A DNA stretch of 64,000 nucleotides from Persicaria tinctoria (GCA_037127255.1 JBANSL010000003.1:43081314-43145313), one strand, 5' to 3'. Positions 43,888-55,752 are shown, counted from the stretch's first letter. Notes: generated by a model from the sequence alone, not told the origin. A program made the numbers and translations.

Positions 43888-46800
43888 TTAAATCAAGGCC
43901 TTCCTTAAATCGGTCGACATTTGTAATGCGTCATATACACTTAAGCGTGCAAGAATGCGCTTCAAATGTCTGATCACGTCGTACTTCACTTGCTCCTTAA
44001 AAGAAGCTTTACGAAGCAACACGGGCCTCCGTGGCACGACATCTTTTTGGGCGGATGCCCCAGCTTCCTGGTCTTTTTGACCCAATGTAGGAGTCTCCTT
44101 TTCACCCACCTCTTCAAAATTTGTAGCATTTGGAGTCTCATTGACAAGTGGCCCCCTCCCTTTCCCTTTTTCCTTGGGCTTAGGAGGTGGCAAATTTTTT
44201 CCCGAACGAAGAGTAACCTCATCAGCCTCTAACTCTTCTTCCTCAACTTTTTCGGCCCATGTGGCTATGCAACATTGAACAATTTCTTCTTCCCAAAATA
44301 ACTCCTCTTCAGAAAAATCATTTTCCAGGAGCTCTTTCGGAATAAAGTCCTTCAGAGTAAAGATCTGGCGTATAAGCTGGATATACTCTTCATCAGAATC
44401 ATCTTCTGATTTCTTGTTCTTCTTGTTTTTCCTCTTGTTTTTCTTTTTCTTAATTTTCTTCTCGGGCTTTCTACCGATCATTCTAAAGCCCGTAGGTCTG
44501 GTATGCCGGGTACTCTTTGGATGAGACTTCTTTCGGCTTAGACAAACCTGCCACTTAGAACCATCCCCAACGTCTTCGTCTTGTGAAAATGATTCTTCAA
44601 TGTTTGACTGCATTAGGACCTCATACAAAGTCGGGCAGTCTGGTTCTTCCCTTGGCATGTCAGGATATGCCCATACAGTCCGCACTTTATCACGCAACTG
44701 AAATTGCACCGGGACTGCCTTCGGGGGTAATGACACCGTAGGGATGTCATCTGGTGAAGGAACAACCTCAACCTCTTCTACTACATAGACGGGGTTTGAC
44801 GAGGCTGCTTGGCCTTTTGAGCTTACACCTTTGATTTCAATTTCTCCCTTGTTGATCATCCTTTCTATGATGTCTTTGAACACATAGCAGTCTTCAAGAG
44901 GATGACTAATAATTCTATGATAAGGGCAATACTTTGGATCACCCGTTTTGTTAGCCTCGTTTGGCCTCTTTGGCTCGGGGAGTGACAACATATTCTCCGT
45001 CATCAGCTCATTGAATATCCCTCTCACATCTTCATCGTCAAAGGGATACTTCTTCTGCTTTCTCTCATCGAGAGACAGTCTTTTAATGGGCTCTTTCGCT
45101 TGCCCCTTTTCATGCGCTTTAGGATTATTTCCAGCAGATTTTCCACGAGGCTTAATGAACATAGCCATGGATTCTCCTCTTTTTGGTGACTTTTTGTTGT
45201 CATCCTTCCTCGTCTCATTGATTTGAGGTCGGCTTGTTGTAGGCTTGCGTCGAGCTAGCTGGCGTTCAACATTGCAAGCCTTTGAAACCAAGGTATCAAA
45301 AGAACGGGGTTCTGCACTACCAACATGTATAGCGAGCTCTGGGAGTAGATTGTTGACACACATCTGCACACATGCCTCTTCGCTCAATTTTTCTGAGCAT
45401 TGAAGTCTCAAACTTCTCCATCTTGCGATAAAGTCATTTGCGGACTCATTCGGTCTTTGCTGTGTGTATTAGCTAGATCCATGATGGACACCTTGGCTTT
45501 TGAGCTCACGAACTGAGCTAGGAACTCCCTTTGCAGCTCGTCCCATGTATGGATAGACTCAGGTTGAAGTTGAGTATACCATGTGAACGCGGATCCCCGT
45601 AGTGATTGGACAAATTGTCTTATCAATAGCTGATCACTCAAGGCAGTTTCTCCACATGCCGAGTAAAAGTGAGCTAAATGTTCACAGGGGGACCCATTGA
45701 GGCCGTCAAATTTATCAAAATTCGGTCTTTGGTAGTTTGGAGGGAATGGGATCGCGTCGAACTCCGCAGGATAGGGTTTTCTATAACCGATCACAGGCGG
45801 ACTCTGAGAAATCTTGAACTCTCGAATTCCTTGTGCGATCCACTCTTTTATTTCCTGGGGAGAGATAGAAGCACTGCTTTCTCCCGTCTTGGGAATCTCT
45901 TGCCTATTCTCCGAATTTTGCTCTTCCCTGTTCTCCAAATTTCGCTGTTGGAGTTGGTCCATGAGCAATTTAATTTGAGCGTCCCTTTCCTCTAGCTTCT
46001 TTTGTAATTCCTGGAGCTGCTCTTCAGTGCTTGTTGCCCCAGTCACTAGAACTGGCATGCTTTCAACTTCTTCTTCAGAGTCATTAGATGATCCACCCTC
46101 GCTTACAACAAGCGAAAAATCCTCCTCTTGAAACAGAGAAGTAGAGTCCCCATATAATGGGGAATTTTGTTTTTCTTCTTGAACCGTTTCTGGATTCGAA
46201 GATTGGGTGGTCACTCTAGCATATGACTCGACCTTAGACATAGACCTTGTCACTCGCCGCTCACATTTTTCTAACTGGGTAGAAAGCGACGTTGATTTCT
46301 CGGCTACAGCTACACCTTTTCCTTTGTTCTGGTCTTGAGAAGCCTTAGATGTCTCCTTGTGAGGCTTGGCCGGATTTGGTACCTCAACCTCTGGAACCTT
46401 GGCCTTTTGAGCCTTCACAGTTGAGGATACTGCCTCCGACTCCTCATTAGAATAGGAGGTAACCAAAACCTGGACTACATTGTCCATGTCGAAAGGGATA
46501 GACCCAAAGAAGATTTTCCTTGGGCTATCGAGAAGATCCTTGGCAGGTCTCCACAATGTTGCATTGGCCTGTTCCAGAGCAGGGGAACGAGCCAATTTGC
46601 GAAGCGCTCCTGTCTTTTCGCGTTGGGAACCACATTTGCGTCCCCTCTTCCTGCGATGCTTGTTTTCCTTCTTCGCCTCATTCACATATGGCTTTCAGAC
46701 CTTGGCCGAGTTACCGTTTCTCTTGGTAACTCGAATGATTGGCCCATGAGCAGGCCTGGGAGTGAGCTCTTCTCCACCGGTTCCTTCCTCCCTGATACCT

Positions 46801-46952
46801 TCGAAGCTGTTGTTAGTTGGGATGTCAGCGGTGATCGACTCCCTAGTCACATCAAGTTGGGCCTTGAAGGACCTCTTCTTCATCCAGCGACCACCTTCCA
46901 CGAGAAAGGTAACAGGTAGTTCGTTGAAGTTGACAATAGCTCTTGGTGCCAT
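43888..46952 (-). pseudogene. Tat gag
   Basis: I take the ATG at 46952 (MAPRAIVNFNELPV) as the start; it is the first one after the primer site. The N-terminal part is basic, then comes a charged region with a coiled coil (EEQLQELQKKLEERDAQIKL). The capsid domain follows: FDKFDGLNGSPCEHLAHFYS, RQFVQSLRGSAFTWYTQLQP, WDELQREFLAQF. A CA-dinucleotide slip near 45460 shifts the frame; the other frame picks up LRLQCSEKLSEEACVQMCVN and continues to 43888 with a CPYHR...HPLEDCYVFK zinc-knuckle-like motif. A TGA near 46696 is the only other break. Confidence 0.85.
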
Positions 46953-47021
46953 TTTTCTCCTACGAATAAGAAATAAGCAAATATTAGTTTCAACACAACT
47001 AAGAGATGAAAAGGCAAAAAG

Positions 47022-47040
47022 GGTCCCACTGGGCGTGCCA
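47022..47040 (-). promoter_or_regulatory. Primer-binding site of the Tat element
   Basis: On the element strand TGGCACGCCCAGTGGGACC begins with TGG, as a site complementary to a tRNA CCA end must. It lies 6 nt inside the 5' LTR at 47047. I did not assign the tRNA. Confidence 0.75.
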
Positions 47041-47046
47041 AAAATA

Positions 47047-49943
47047 TGTTGAACAAAAATGCGCGAATAATTGTAAAACATATTTTATTTAATCTTTTAG
47101 AATTTGAGTTCGACCCCTTTTGGTTATCCTCTTGATTCGAAGTTGTATCGACACCAAGACTTAAGTGGTTTTGGTGATTTGGGCTGCACCCGAAATTTAA
47201 CGGGTTGCCTACGTATCTCTTGGAAGAGAATCAAGCCTTACGTAGTTCAGAGTGTTTGAATTTATTTGATCTTTTGGTTTTGGTGATTGAACCCGACAAG
47301 CTTGAGCATTATGTCGGGTGTCCTACGTACCCGTTTAGAACGGGATCAAATCACCCGTAGTTCTTTTAATAACAGATTTAATTCGATTTAGGATGGGCGA
47401 CTGAATCCAATATATGTTAAATTTTAATATCGGACTTCCTACGTAACTCATAAAAGAGCATCAAGTCTTCACGTAGTTCTTTTTTTAAGAACCGTTTGAA
47501 TTTGAGAGAAATTTAATTTAGAGTTTTGACTCCGTTTTCTTTTTCCTCGTTTAGAGTAAACCGGCAATGAAATTTTGCGAGTTTAACTTTATGATTTTGT
47601 TAAAATCAATTTCTAATTTATGCCGATTATAATTCTTATATTTAAATGGGTAAGTTTAGTAATTAATCGAAAACTTTTCCCTTGAAAAGCTTAATGCCAC
47701 CTTAAAAAAAATCATCTTCTTTTTGTTTGTTTGCCGCAAGCCAGTGGGCTCTAGCCCAGTTCAGTTTTAATTTCATTGAGGCCCATTTTATTTAGCAAAC
47801 AATCTGACCCATGTTCTGCATTCTTTTCGTAGCATCTTGAAGCTCTTTGGGTGCTCAAGACCCAGCGCCTCAATCGATCCCTCTTCAGACAGCTAGGAGG
47901 AGAAACAGACCACCAGAGCACACATTCAGACTGAGCTCCCCCGATTTGGGCACTTGTGTCGACCGAGAAGGGGCATGCAATGCCGCCTTGGCTAATTTCA
48001 GACTGAGCTCCCCCGATTTCGGTATGTTATAGGGCTCTTCTTCAAAAATCCCCAATCCCCAATTTAACGTTTTGATTTAATGTTTAGCTTGAGAAATTTG
48101 AATCTCGTCTTCCACCAATTTCTAATTGGGTACTCTATTTCCGGCTCGGCTGATTCTTTTCTAGAATCTGTGATTTTAGGTTTTTTTTATTGGGGTTAAT
48201 CGACAAGGGAGGAGGAAACGCCTGGAGGTCATCATTGGCTTCGTGCGTTCGACCTCGAGTGCTTGAAGGAGAAGGTGGCCGCAGGCGAAGTGAGGGTGGA
48301 GCGGCTCGAGCTTTGACACGCCAGAACGACCTTCTGCCAATTGAAGGCGTCGAGAGTCTTTGCAGAGAGAATGTGCAACGGGTTTGCTTTCCTCCTTCCT
48401 TTGCGATTTGCCCTTTGATTTGAACCGATCTAGGCTTGGGAAACAATCGCTAGGATTGAGTTTGTTGATCGGTTAATTTGGTATTTTTTGTATGGGGTTT
48501 TTGTATTTAGGACGGCCATCAGAAGTATCAAAGTCAGAGTTCAAGGGGTTGAGAAGGGCAGTGCACCCGCTCGAGTGTGACCCTACAATGCTGGAAACAA
48601 CCGCTGTTTTGGCTTCTCGGCTTGGGTATGTCATTTCAACCTGTTTCTTTTTACTGAATTTGAATCTCAATTTTGTGCCTTGTGATAGACATATTTCGAT
48701 TTAGGTATTTTGTTTTGGGGTTTCTCAAGGTTAGTTGCAATTTGGTAGCAACTAGGGATTTGGGATTTGTTTTATTCGGACTACCCTTTAGAGCAATTAT
48801 TTTACCCCACATGATATGCTTTGTTGGAGATAGCCCGGAGAAAGAATGTCTTGCTTGCTGATTTTTTAGTTTCTGTCACAACGTGAACTTGTGTGCTTGC
48901 CTTGATTGACGTAATTTGTTTTAGGGTTCTGCTGTTCGTGGGATTAGAGCATTGAGAAGGTTTGGCTTGTTGTTCTGTTTTGACGAACACCACTCAAATT
49001 TACATGAGCTCTATTAACCCCCTTGATTTAGGCCAATCTCATCAGATGTTGCTCGATATATGTAGCTGATGGTTTGTTGGCTTGACTGGTTTGCTTTGCT
49101 AATACTTTTCAGCAATTAGCTTCTTTCCCTCTCTTTCTTTGTGTGCTTTGTGCAGCCGTCTGTCTGTTCTCCTTTCTAACCCTATACTTGGCCACCTTTT
49201 ATAGGGAGAAGGGGCAGCTAAAGATATATCTTGTTTCCTTTTAAGATATATTTTTTTTCCTGATCTGGCTGATCTTCTATCTTTTTTTTCTCTAACTGCC
49301 GATTATTTTTTTAGCAGATAAAGACAGATTTTTATTTACCTCATTCCCATATGATTTCATTCTAGAACTCACGTATGAAGACTTTTTCACTGAGTACCTT
49401 TCTACTTCTTGTCCTTTATTTTATTCCTTTTCCATCAATTTGCTATGTTGGGCCACTTTCAGCCCATGGATGCTAATTTTGAGCCCATCATACAAATTTT
49501 AAGCTCATTTAGTTATGATGGCAATGCAAATAGCATATATTAAATTTTTTTTTTTTCCTTACGTGTATTTGACATCTCACGGAATGCTTGAATTGGCTAA
49601 TTTTGCAGCTAAACAGTTTGCCCATTAGAGCTCGAGGAACCTTGAGTCATTTGTCGCATTTCGAGCAGAGTGACTGGCAAAGCTATGGGCTCTAGGGTCT
49701 AGCGAGAACGGAATGAATCGCCACTGTACCTTACAAACTCAACAGGTTATTGTACTGAATGTATAGCTTCAGTTTACGAGTTTGTTAGATATATGTATTT
49801 GATATGTAGCATACTCCACACATGCCTCGCTTGTTTGTAATTATTACAAACCAATTTTAAGTATCCATGAAAGCCTTCACGAGAATGACTTCGTGAACAC
49901 ATATGATAACTTTTAATAAAACACGAAAATTTACTCCCAAACA
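47047..49943 (-). repeat. Right (5') LTR of the Tat element, 2897 bp
   Basis: It begins TGTTGAAC and ends CCAAACA, then AGGAC. It lacks the ~950-bp segment and a 27-bp segment (after tcgtttagag) seen in the left LTR. Both gaps lie at short direct repeats, which suggests deletion here rather than insertion there. Confidence 0.92.
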
Positions 49944-49948
49944 AGGAC

Positions 49949-50340
49949 CGTGACGGGATTTACTTTTTTTTTTCTTCGTCCCACACGGGCCTTATCCCTC
50001 GCGGGACGGGACGGGACCGAGACGGGAAGGGCCTTGTCCTTCGAATAAAAAAGATTATAAAAAGTTAAAAAATTCCTATATATTTTGCGATTTTCAAAGA
50101 CGTAACACATATAAACCTATATTTTTTAATATATTTTACGGGTTTTTCTGTATATATACATACACATATATTATACGTGCGTATACATACACACTGAATG
50201 TAATGCAGTAGCACTAGTGTGTGTACACACACGTATACAGTAACATTAGTTTTTTTTTGGGTTGAAAATGCAGTAGTATTAGTGCACTGTATAGATTATA
50301 TATATAGATTATATACATAGTGTATGTATAACATAATGTA
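49949..50340. other. Remainder of the hAT-like host and AT-rich spacer
   Basis: GC-rich cgggacgggac motifs at 50010-50035 match the left side of the Tat insertion. The rest is AT-rich with tatatacata/cacacgta simple sequence at 50150-50330. No gene was seen. Confidence 0.4.
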
Positions 50341-50378
50341 TTATTATTTATTTATTTTTATTATTATTATTATTATCG
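50341..50378 (-). repeat. TAA-type microsatellite 3' of the truncated retroelement copy
   Basis: TTATTATTTATTTATTTTTA followed by ATT repeats, ending before cgataaaatatttttacaag. Confidence 0.85.
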
Positions 50379-50389
50379 ATAAAATATTT

Positions 50390-50632
50390 TTACAAGAAAT
50401 TAGTGGGTAGCCGAGATACTATCTGGGCACCCACTCCCTTAGCGATAATGAAACTAAGTCTAGTAAAAATATAAGATGCAGCACGAGCCCCGGCATCCTG
50501 AGATATCGAGAATTTCTGAATCCGCTTTAGCAAGGCAACAGCATCCGTATCCAGCTCTCCCAACGAAGAGAAAGAGAAGGGTAGGAAACCATAACCCGCT
50601 GTCATGCACAAATCACGATACTTGACACGCTT
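50390..50632 (-). pseudogene. 5'-truncated second copy (C-terminal 81 codons)
   Basis: It begins abruptly with KRVKYRDLCMTAGYGFLPFS and continues to IAKGVGAQIVSRLPTNFL with its stop. The downstream copy aligns with 50708-50970 of the longer copy and keeps an open frame. The 5' truncation is typical of target-primed reverse transcription. Confidence 0.85.
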
Positions 50633-50663
50633 ATTATTATTATTATTTTTTTTTTTTTTATTA
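50631..50663 (-). repeat. TAA-type microsatellite between the two copies
   Basis: ttattattattattatt, a T tract, then attattataataaac. It joins the 3' UTR of the long copy to the truncated copy. Confidence 0.85.
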
Positions 50664-50707
50664 TTATAATAAACTCCAAATAGTATAGAAATCAAACAAC
50701 CGAATGT

Positions 50708-53700
50708 TTACAAGAAGTTAGCGGGCAGCCGAGAAACAACGCCAACCCCTTTAGCAATGGAAAAACAAACTCTGGTAAAAATATGAGCAGCTAGAGAGAA
50801 CTAGAATCTAAGGCTAAAGAGAAGGAGCGGATCCGTCCCAGAAGCGCAATCGCATCCCCATCTAGCTCACCAAAGGAGGAGAAAGAAAAAGGCAAAAACC
50901 CATAACCAGCTGCAGAGCACACATCCCGATACTTGGTGCACTTACGCCGCGCTGCGTCGAGAACGCACCGTCCAGGAGCGAAGGAGGCCAATCAAGTCTG
51001 AGTGAGGGGAGAGGATCCCGTGATATCAACACACACATCTCGACCCCGATCCCAAGAGTAAAGAAGAATGTCAGCGGGCCTAAGAGGTCTGCCAAGACCG
51101 TCAACAACACCGATGTCCACTTCCTTCCCCGAGGAGATCCCAGCACGGAAGCAAATGTCGAAGAGGGTATCACGGACAAGATTATGCCGATGTTTGAGCC
51201 CAATGGAACTCGAACACGACATAGCATGATCCCCAAAAGTGTCATCCTCAAAAACCCGACCACATGCAGAGCAAGGAAGACCAGCACGAAAAAGAGGGAT
51301 ACCCAAACGATAGCAGAGGACAGACCTGTAAGTCCTACCATTCATGGTCTGACCGAGCCCAGAAATAGGAACTGCTCTGAGCCAATCAGATGAATGAGAC
51401 CCATGCTGAGACCTCCACAACACCACCTGCCGCGGGGTCAATGAGAAAACCGACTCCGAAGAAGCCACAATCCGGGCGAAGTACACATCTGCCAATTTCT
51501 TCATAAGTTTGGGGGCAGCGAACTCGCAAGAATCACGACTAAAATCAGAACCGGTAAGACCATTGAAGTCACACAGCGCAGCATCGAAAGAGGGTCCCTC
51601 ACCCATGGGCAACCCAGCAAAGCGGAGGAGCGAAGACTGCAACCCAGAAGACTGCAGGCGAGAGGCTAGAAAAGAATAATGCATGACGTCACCAACAGCA
51701 TAAACACCAAGCCCACCGTACTGAAACGGAAGAGTAGCCAATCTCCACTGCCAATCACCAAACCCGGGTCCAGAAGTAGCCACAATACGCTCTAAACAGA
51801 CACGGAGAGCACTATCAAAGGTAGACTGAGCTGGGACAACGGCATCCGGCGGACAAGTACGCAAGGTGAAGTAGAGTCTAGAGATACCGGAACAAGCTCG
51901 AATCAAAAGCAGTTCACTCTGCGGATCCTCAAGTTTGGCAACAAGATCCATAAGCTCAATGGTCTTGGCCACCCGAGTCGCAACAATCTCGGCGCTGTAA
52001 ACAGGGCAAGTACTGACAGGACCCCCCAAAACCGTAACGCCAGAAACAGGCCGAGCAATAAGGGCAGGGAAAACACCAGGCATCAAGCCCCTAGGATCCA
52101 CAACCGGCCAGAAGACCTCAGTTTTGTCCACGTTAAGGTGCAACCGAAGCAAAGAGTGTCTCCAACAATAGTACCGTCATCCAAATACCAAGCCTGCAAG
52201 CATAAATCAAACGAATCCCGGATCTTGCATAACAGAGGATGCAAGACCAAAGCAAAGAGCAGCGGACCAAGGGGATCACCCTGCTGAACCCCTTGGCAAG
52301 ACCAAAGACAGTGCTCCCCATAGTAGAGCCGAGCCGGGCTAGAATAACAGAACTCGACCCACCGCGAGAGGCCAGGGCACTGACGACGGACCTCCAAAAG
52401 CAGAGTAGTGCGATCAACCAAGTTGAAAGCATTTTGGAAGTCCACCAACAACATAGAAAGACCCATCTCAGAACCACGAGACTCAACAAGCCTATTTAAG
52501 GCATGCAGAATGGCCTCACCACCTCCAGAAACACCAACTCCGAACTGCAGGTCCCTAAAATACCCAGATAACTGAGGCCCAACCAAGAAAGCACCCACCT
52601 TAGACACAAGGCGCCTCCAGATCGTGCCGACGGCAATAGGGCGGATACCACCCCCTGGTTTGACCAGGGGAGTCAGAGGGGCACTAGCAACATACTCCCC
52701 GAGAGCAGATGGACACCGGCCCTCCAAGAAGATGTTCACCACCCCCGTAATGGAAACAAGAAGCTCATCAGAAACAGCAACCGCCGCACCACTCAAACAA
52801 TCCAAAAGATGTTGGGCCCTGAGCCCATCCCTACCGCAAGAAGTACCACGCGGGAAACTCCTTATGGAATCCAAAACAATGGGCGGGCGAGCAATAATAG
52901 AAGGCTGAGGGGCGAAACCACAAGGCAAAACAGGTAGAGGCAGGGTGCTTGTCCCAAAGCGCAATCAAAGTAGAAGTAGAGTAAGGAGCAACACCGGAAG
53001 AAGAGAGAACCCGCATAGCAGCAGTGAAATGCCCATCAGAAATCTTCTTACGGCATTGACGGAGGTTGAGCTCCGGTGTGTGAGGCTCATCATCATCCCC
53101 AACACCCTCGCTGAAGGACACAGGGGCTGCCCTCAAGGCAGCCCTAAGCAACCCAATGTCACCCCCCGGAGTGCTCTAATCAACAAGAGCACTCGCAATC
53201 GACTCCTCCTGACGAGTACGTCGAACACCCGATCGACGATCGCTACTACACCGTGGTACAAAAGCACGCAAAACACAGATGGGCATAGCCAGAAACCGAA
53301 CCCAACCAGCAGTGTCATCAGGGGTGGCAATAACATGGTCAAGCACCCCTTTAAGAGCCCGAGCAAAACCAAGACGACAACGTGGCAGTACGGACTTAAC
53401 TGTACGTAGTCCCTTGACCAAAAGACGATCAAAAGTACTCAAATCCCATCCAAAATCAACCCGCGAGGTCCCACTATCAGAAGAATCCACACGTGGAACA
53501 ATTAAACGTGGAGCACTCCCATTTAGTGAAACAGGGGACAACAAAACAGAACCTGGCGCAGGCATAGAAGGCGGCAAAACAGGACAATCAATATTGAAAA
53601 TGAAAAACAGAGCATTACCATCACCATCGTCCAGCGGGGAAACAACAACTCCATCGGGATGACGGCATGGAGAACGTAACGTGTGAAGGGAACAACAAAC

Positions 53701-53925
53701 ACCACATAACCACACGTTCAACCTTCGGAAAGTAGCCTCAGCAGCGGCATAGACGGCCGGAGAAGACGACAAAAGTGAACAAGTGTCAACGGCGGCGATG
53801 ACGGAACCATGCCTATCCTTGAAATGACGTAAGAAGGCAGTTCTGACAAGTCCACGACCACCACCGTTGGGGCAATTATGGAGGCTAACAAAATGGCAAA
53901 GAAAACGTTCCTTAGGGACCGACAT
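50708..53925 (-). pseudogene. Zinc finger-RT-endonuclease polyprotein of the TAA-associated retroelement
   Basis: The ATG at 53925 opens MSVPKERFLCHFVSLHNCP, with HFKDRH completing a possible C2H2 finger. Reverse-transcriptase motifs follow: SFPRGTSCGRDGLRAQHLLD, GGGIRPIAVG, LLVDFQNAFNLVDR (motif A), GVQQGDPLGPLLFAL (motif B) and the catalytic YLDDG. The C-terminus has CSACGRVFEDDTFGDHAMSC (CCHC-like), RPADILLYSW and VDITGSS, then a K..KYRDVC block; PAD...D...K fits a PD-(D/E)XK nuclease. It ends at TAA 50708-50710. Breaks: stops at about 53174 and 50992, and frameshifts near 52950, 52150 and 50790. About 1070 codons in all. Confidence 0.75.
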
Positions 53926-54300
53926 GGCGGCAAATCAAGCCCGACGAGCCCGAAATCTACCAGTGCAATCAAGGGCTAACACACCAGTGCAAACAAGGGC
54001 TAGGGTTCTGATTTTCGAAACATTGGAGTTGGGGCAAATAGATGGTGCGGGGAGATGCGGCACGGCGCGCTGAGTCTACTGTCGGCAGCGGCGTGGCCAG
54101 GGGTGGCCGGAGGCGGCGGAGATGCGCCGGAGAAGGAGGAGGGAGGGTGCGGGACGGGGTTCTGCAAGGAGGGAGAGGGGGAGGTCGGAGGGGCTTGGGA
54201 GGTGCGCCGGAGGGAGGGGAGCACGCCGGTGGTGGTGGTGTCACCAGCGCCGGCCGACGGCGGCCGCAATCCGGCCGGAGAAGGCGCAACCCTGTTCTCC
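53926..54300 (-). other. GC-rich leader of the TAA-associated retroelement
   Basis: A very GC-rich stretch (cgccggaga, ggcggcggag) lies between the ORF start and the TAA tract. Open frames on either strand here are composition effects. It is probably the 5' UTR; there is no independent proof. Confidence 0.5.

Positions 54301-54372
<72 letters not shown>
54301..54372 (-). repeat. (TTA)24 microsatellite at the 5' side
   Basis: About 24 perfect TTA units. It separates the retroelement leader from LINE endonuclease sequence. Confidence 0.95.
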
Positions 54373-54374
<2 letters not shown>

Positions 54375-54851
54375 CTCTAGCAGAGAGCATTGATTTTTAA
54401 ATTGATTTAGTCTATAGTATCTCGCTTGACTTTTTGATACTCCCTCGAGTTTTTCACTGTTGCTGCCTATTTCATTCATATCTCCTATTACTAAGCACGG
54501 AAAGGGTTCTCTAGTGACGATATTCGAAAATTCATGCCAGAAGTTTTTATCTAGGCATGGGTATTTTACACGAATCACTCTTGGCAGGACAACATCAACC
54601 TCAATTGATTCATTTAAGAGAACATTTTCATTCCATAGTAGTCCTATTCCTCCCGTTCTGTCATTTCCGACCGACCAAACAGAATTGTTAAATCCCCTAG
54701 ATTTCTAAACCTTCTCTTGAGGAATTTGTTTTTTTTTCCTGATTTCTGCAGCTGCCATTAGCGAGATGTAGTCATTGATACGCATGACTTTAAGATCTGT
54801 CCAAATATTAGACTTTCCAATGCCTCTAACATTCCAGAAACAGACTTTCAT
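54373..54851 (-). pseudogene. L1 LINE ORF2 fragment (endonuclease N-terminus)
   Basis: It starts at the ATG at 54851 with MKVCFWNVRGIGKSNIW, the standard start of plant L1 endonuclease. It continues with GGIGLLWNENVLLNESIEV and CLVIGDMNEIGSNSEKLEG and breaks after CSLLEI at the microsatellite. A stop near 54705 breaks the frame. The missing next section (about 45 residues) would lead to the start of 34228-32970, so both may be halves of one LINE. Confidence 0.85.
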
Positions 54852-55752
54852 TATTTAATCGTCACATCCGTCAAAGGCCGAGGGTGCGATGCTTCTGACA
54901 GAGACATATTGTTGTCATTTATATGGAGTCAATCAAGAGTTTATGTTTACTACATATTGTCCTCACTTGCTTGTGTCTATGGTTCTTGAGATCTTTAATC
55001 ATTTCATTTGTTAACATTTCTAACTCCAATATTAGCCAACCCACCAACCCACGATCGCTATAATCTTAGTCATATTTAATAGACTTGGAAGGAAATATAC
55101 TCCTAAACAAAAACCAGGGAGATCATTATACATATTAATTCTTACGGTAAGGATAGTCTCACAAGCATAGAAATAAGCATAAATCCATTGCAAGTAATGG
55201 TGAACCAAAAAATTATAGTCCAAGGTAACCATCAGTACCCAATTAACTTGTGCAATTGTAGTTTGAGACCAACATAACCATAGTAGCAGACACTAGCATT
55301 ACAAGCAGACACAAGCGTTACACAAGCATTACACAAGCATCCAATAAAGGCAGATCCATTTGCAATAAAGTGATCTCAAGGAAGACAACCCAGACTTATT
55401 CAAATGAGTATATATGTGACAACAAGTGATTAAGAATTGGGAAGGAGTGTAAGAGTATGAAGAGTACCACATGGTTTTGTGATAGTCGACATTTATGGAC
55501 AATTTCTCAGACATAAAACTGATAATTCCATCAGCAGAGAGATTGCCAAGTAATCCCTGCAAGTAGTTTATCCTTGCCTTGGCATCGTTGATCCACATCC
55601 GGATCATCCTGGCCTCAAATGGTTTGCCAAAGAAGGCTGAGAACACAGATTTATCTGCCATCACACTTCCAAGAATCGAAATCTCCCATAGCCAGTTGAT
55701 GACGAGCCTCCATAAACCCTGTCCGGGGTTGGACCTTAATGGGTTTAATTAC
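54852..55752. other. Spacer with an unrecognised exon-like frame on the minus strand
   Basis: From about 55730 down to 55480 one minus-strand frame reads WLWEISILGSVMADKSVFSA, GKPFEARMIRMWINDAKARI and LGNLSADGIISFMSEKLSIN. Its non-repetitive composition looks like conserved plant protein, but I do not recognise it. The frame continues as low-confidence sequence to 55329. The right side is cut by the inverted-repeat element. The left part (54852-55320) holds nothing I can support. Confidence 0.4.

Larger units (their letters stand above)
34308..49943 (-). mobile_element. Tat-lineage Ty3/Gypsy retrotransposon, full length (15.6 kb)
   Basis: Both ends are defined: LTRs start TGTTGAACAAAAATG and end AAACA, and the duplication AGGAC is at 34303-34307 and 49944-49948. 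On the minus strand the order is 5' LTR (47047-49943), primer site, gag, protease, reverse transcriptase, RNase H, a second archaeal-type RNase H, integrase, purine tract, 3' LTR (34308-38219). The additional RNase H and the very long LTRs are marks of the Tat lineage. Coding damage is light: one frame of about 6.7 kb (45411-38746) has five stops, and gag has one stop and one small frameshift. LTRs look about 98% identical outside indels, so the insertion is fairly young. Confidence 0.93.
50379..54300 (-). mobile_element. Nuclease-type non-LTR retroelement, one near-full copy and one 5'-truncated copy in TAA repeats
   Basis: On the minus strand the order is a (TAA)n tract, a GC-rich leader, a single long ORF, a short 3' UTR, a second TAA-type tract, a 243-bp 5'-truncated copy of the same 3' end, and a third TAA tract. 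The ORF has an N-terminal zinc finger, reverse transcriptase, CCHC-like finger and a PD-(D/E)XK-like motif, the layout of restriction-like-endonuclease retroelements such as R2 and R4 types, not of L1. No LTRs are seen. I recognise the protein family from other plant genomes but cannot place it in a named clade by reading alone. Confidence 0.7.

Noticed and set aside
50862..51341. 159-aa hydrophobic minus-strand frame
   Set aside because: Shadow frame of the retroelement ORF, overlapping the conserved zinc-finger and nuclease region in another frame.
54042..54400. Several overlapping open frames with poly-Leu, poly-Tyr or poly-Ile tails
   Set aside because: They read through the GC-rich leader and the (TTA)24 microsatellite; composition artefacts.
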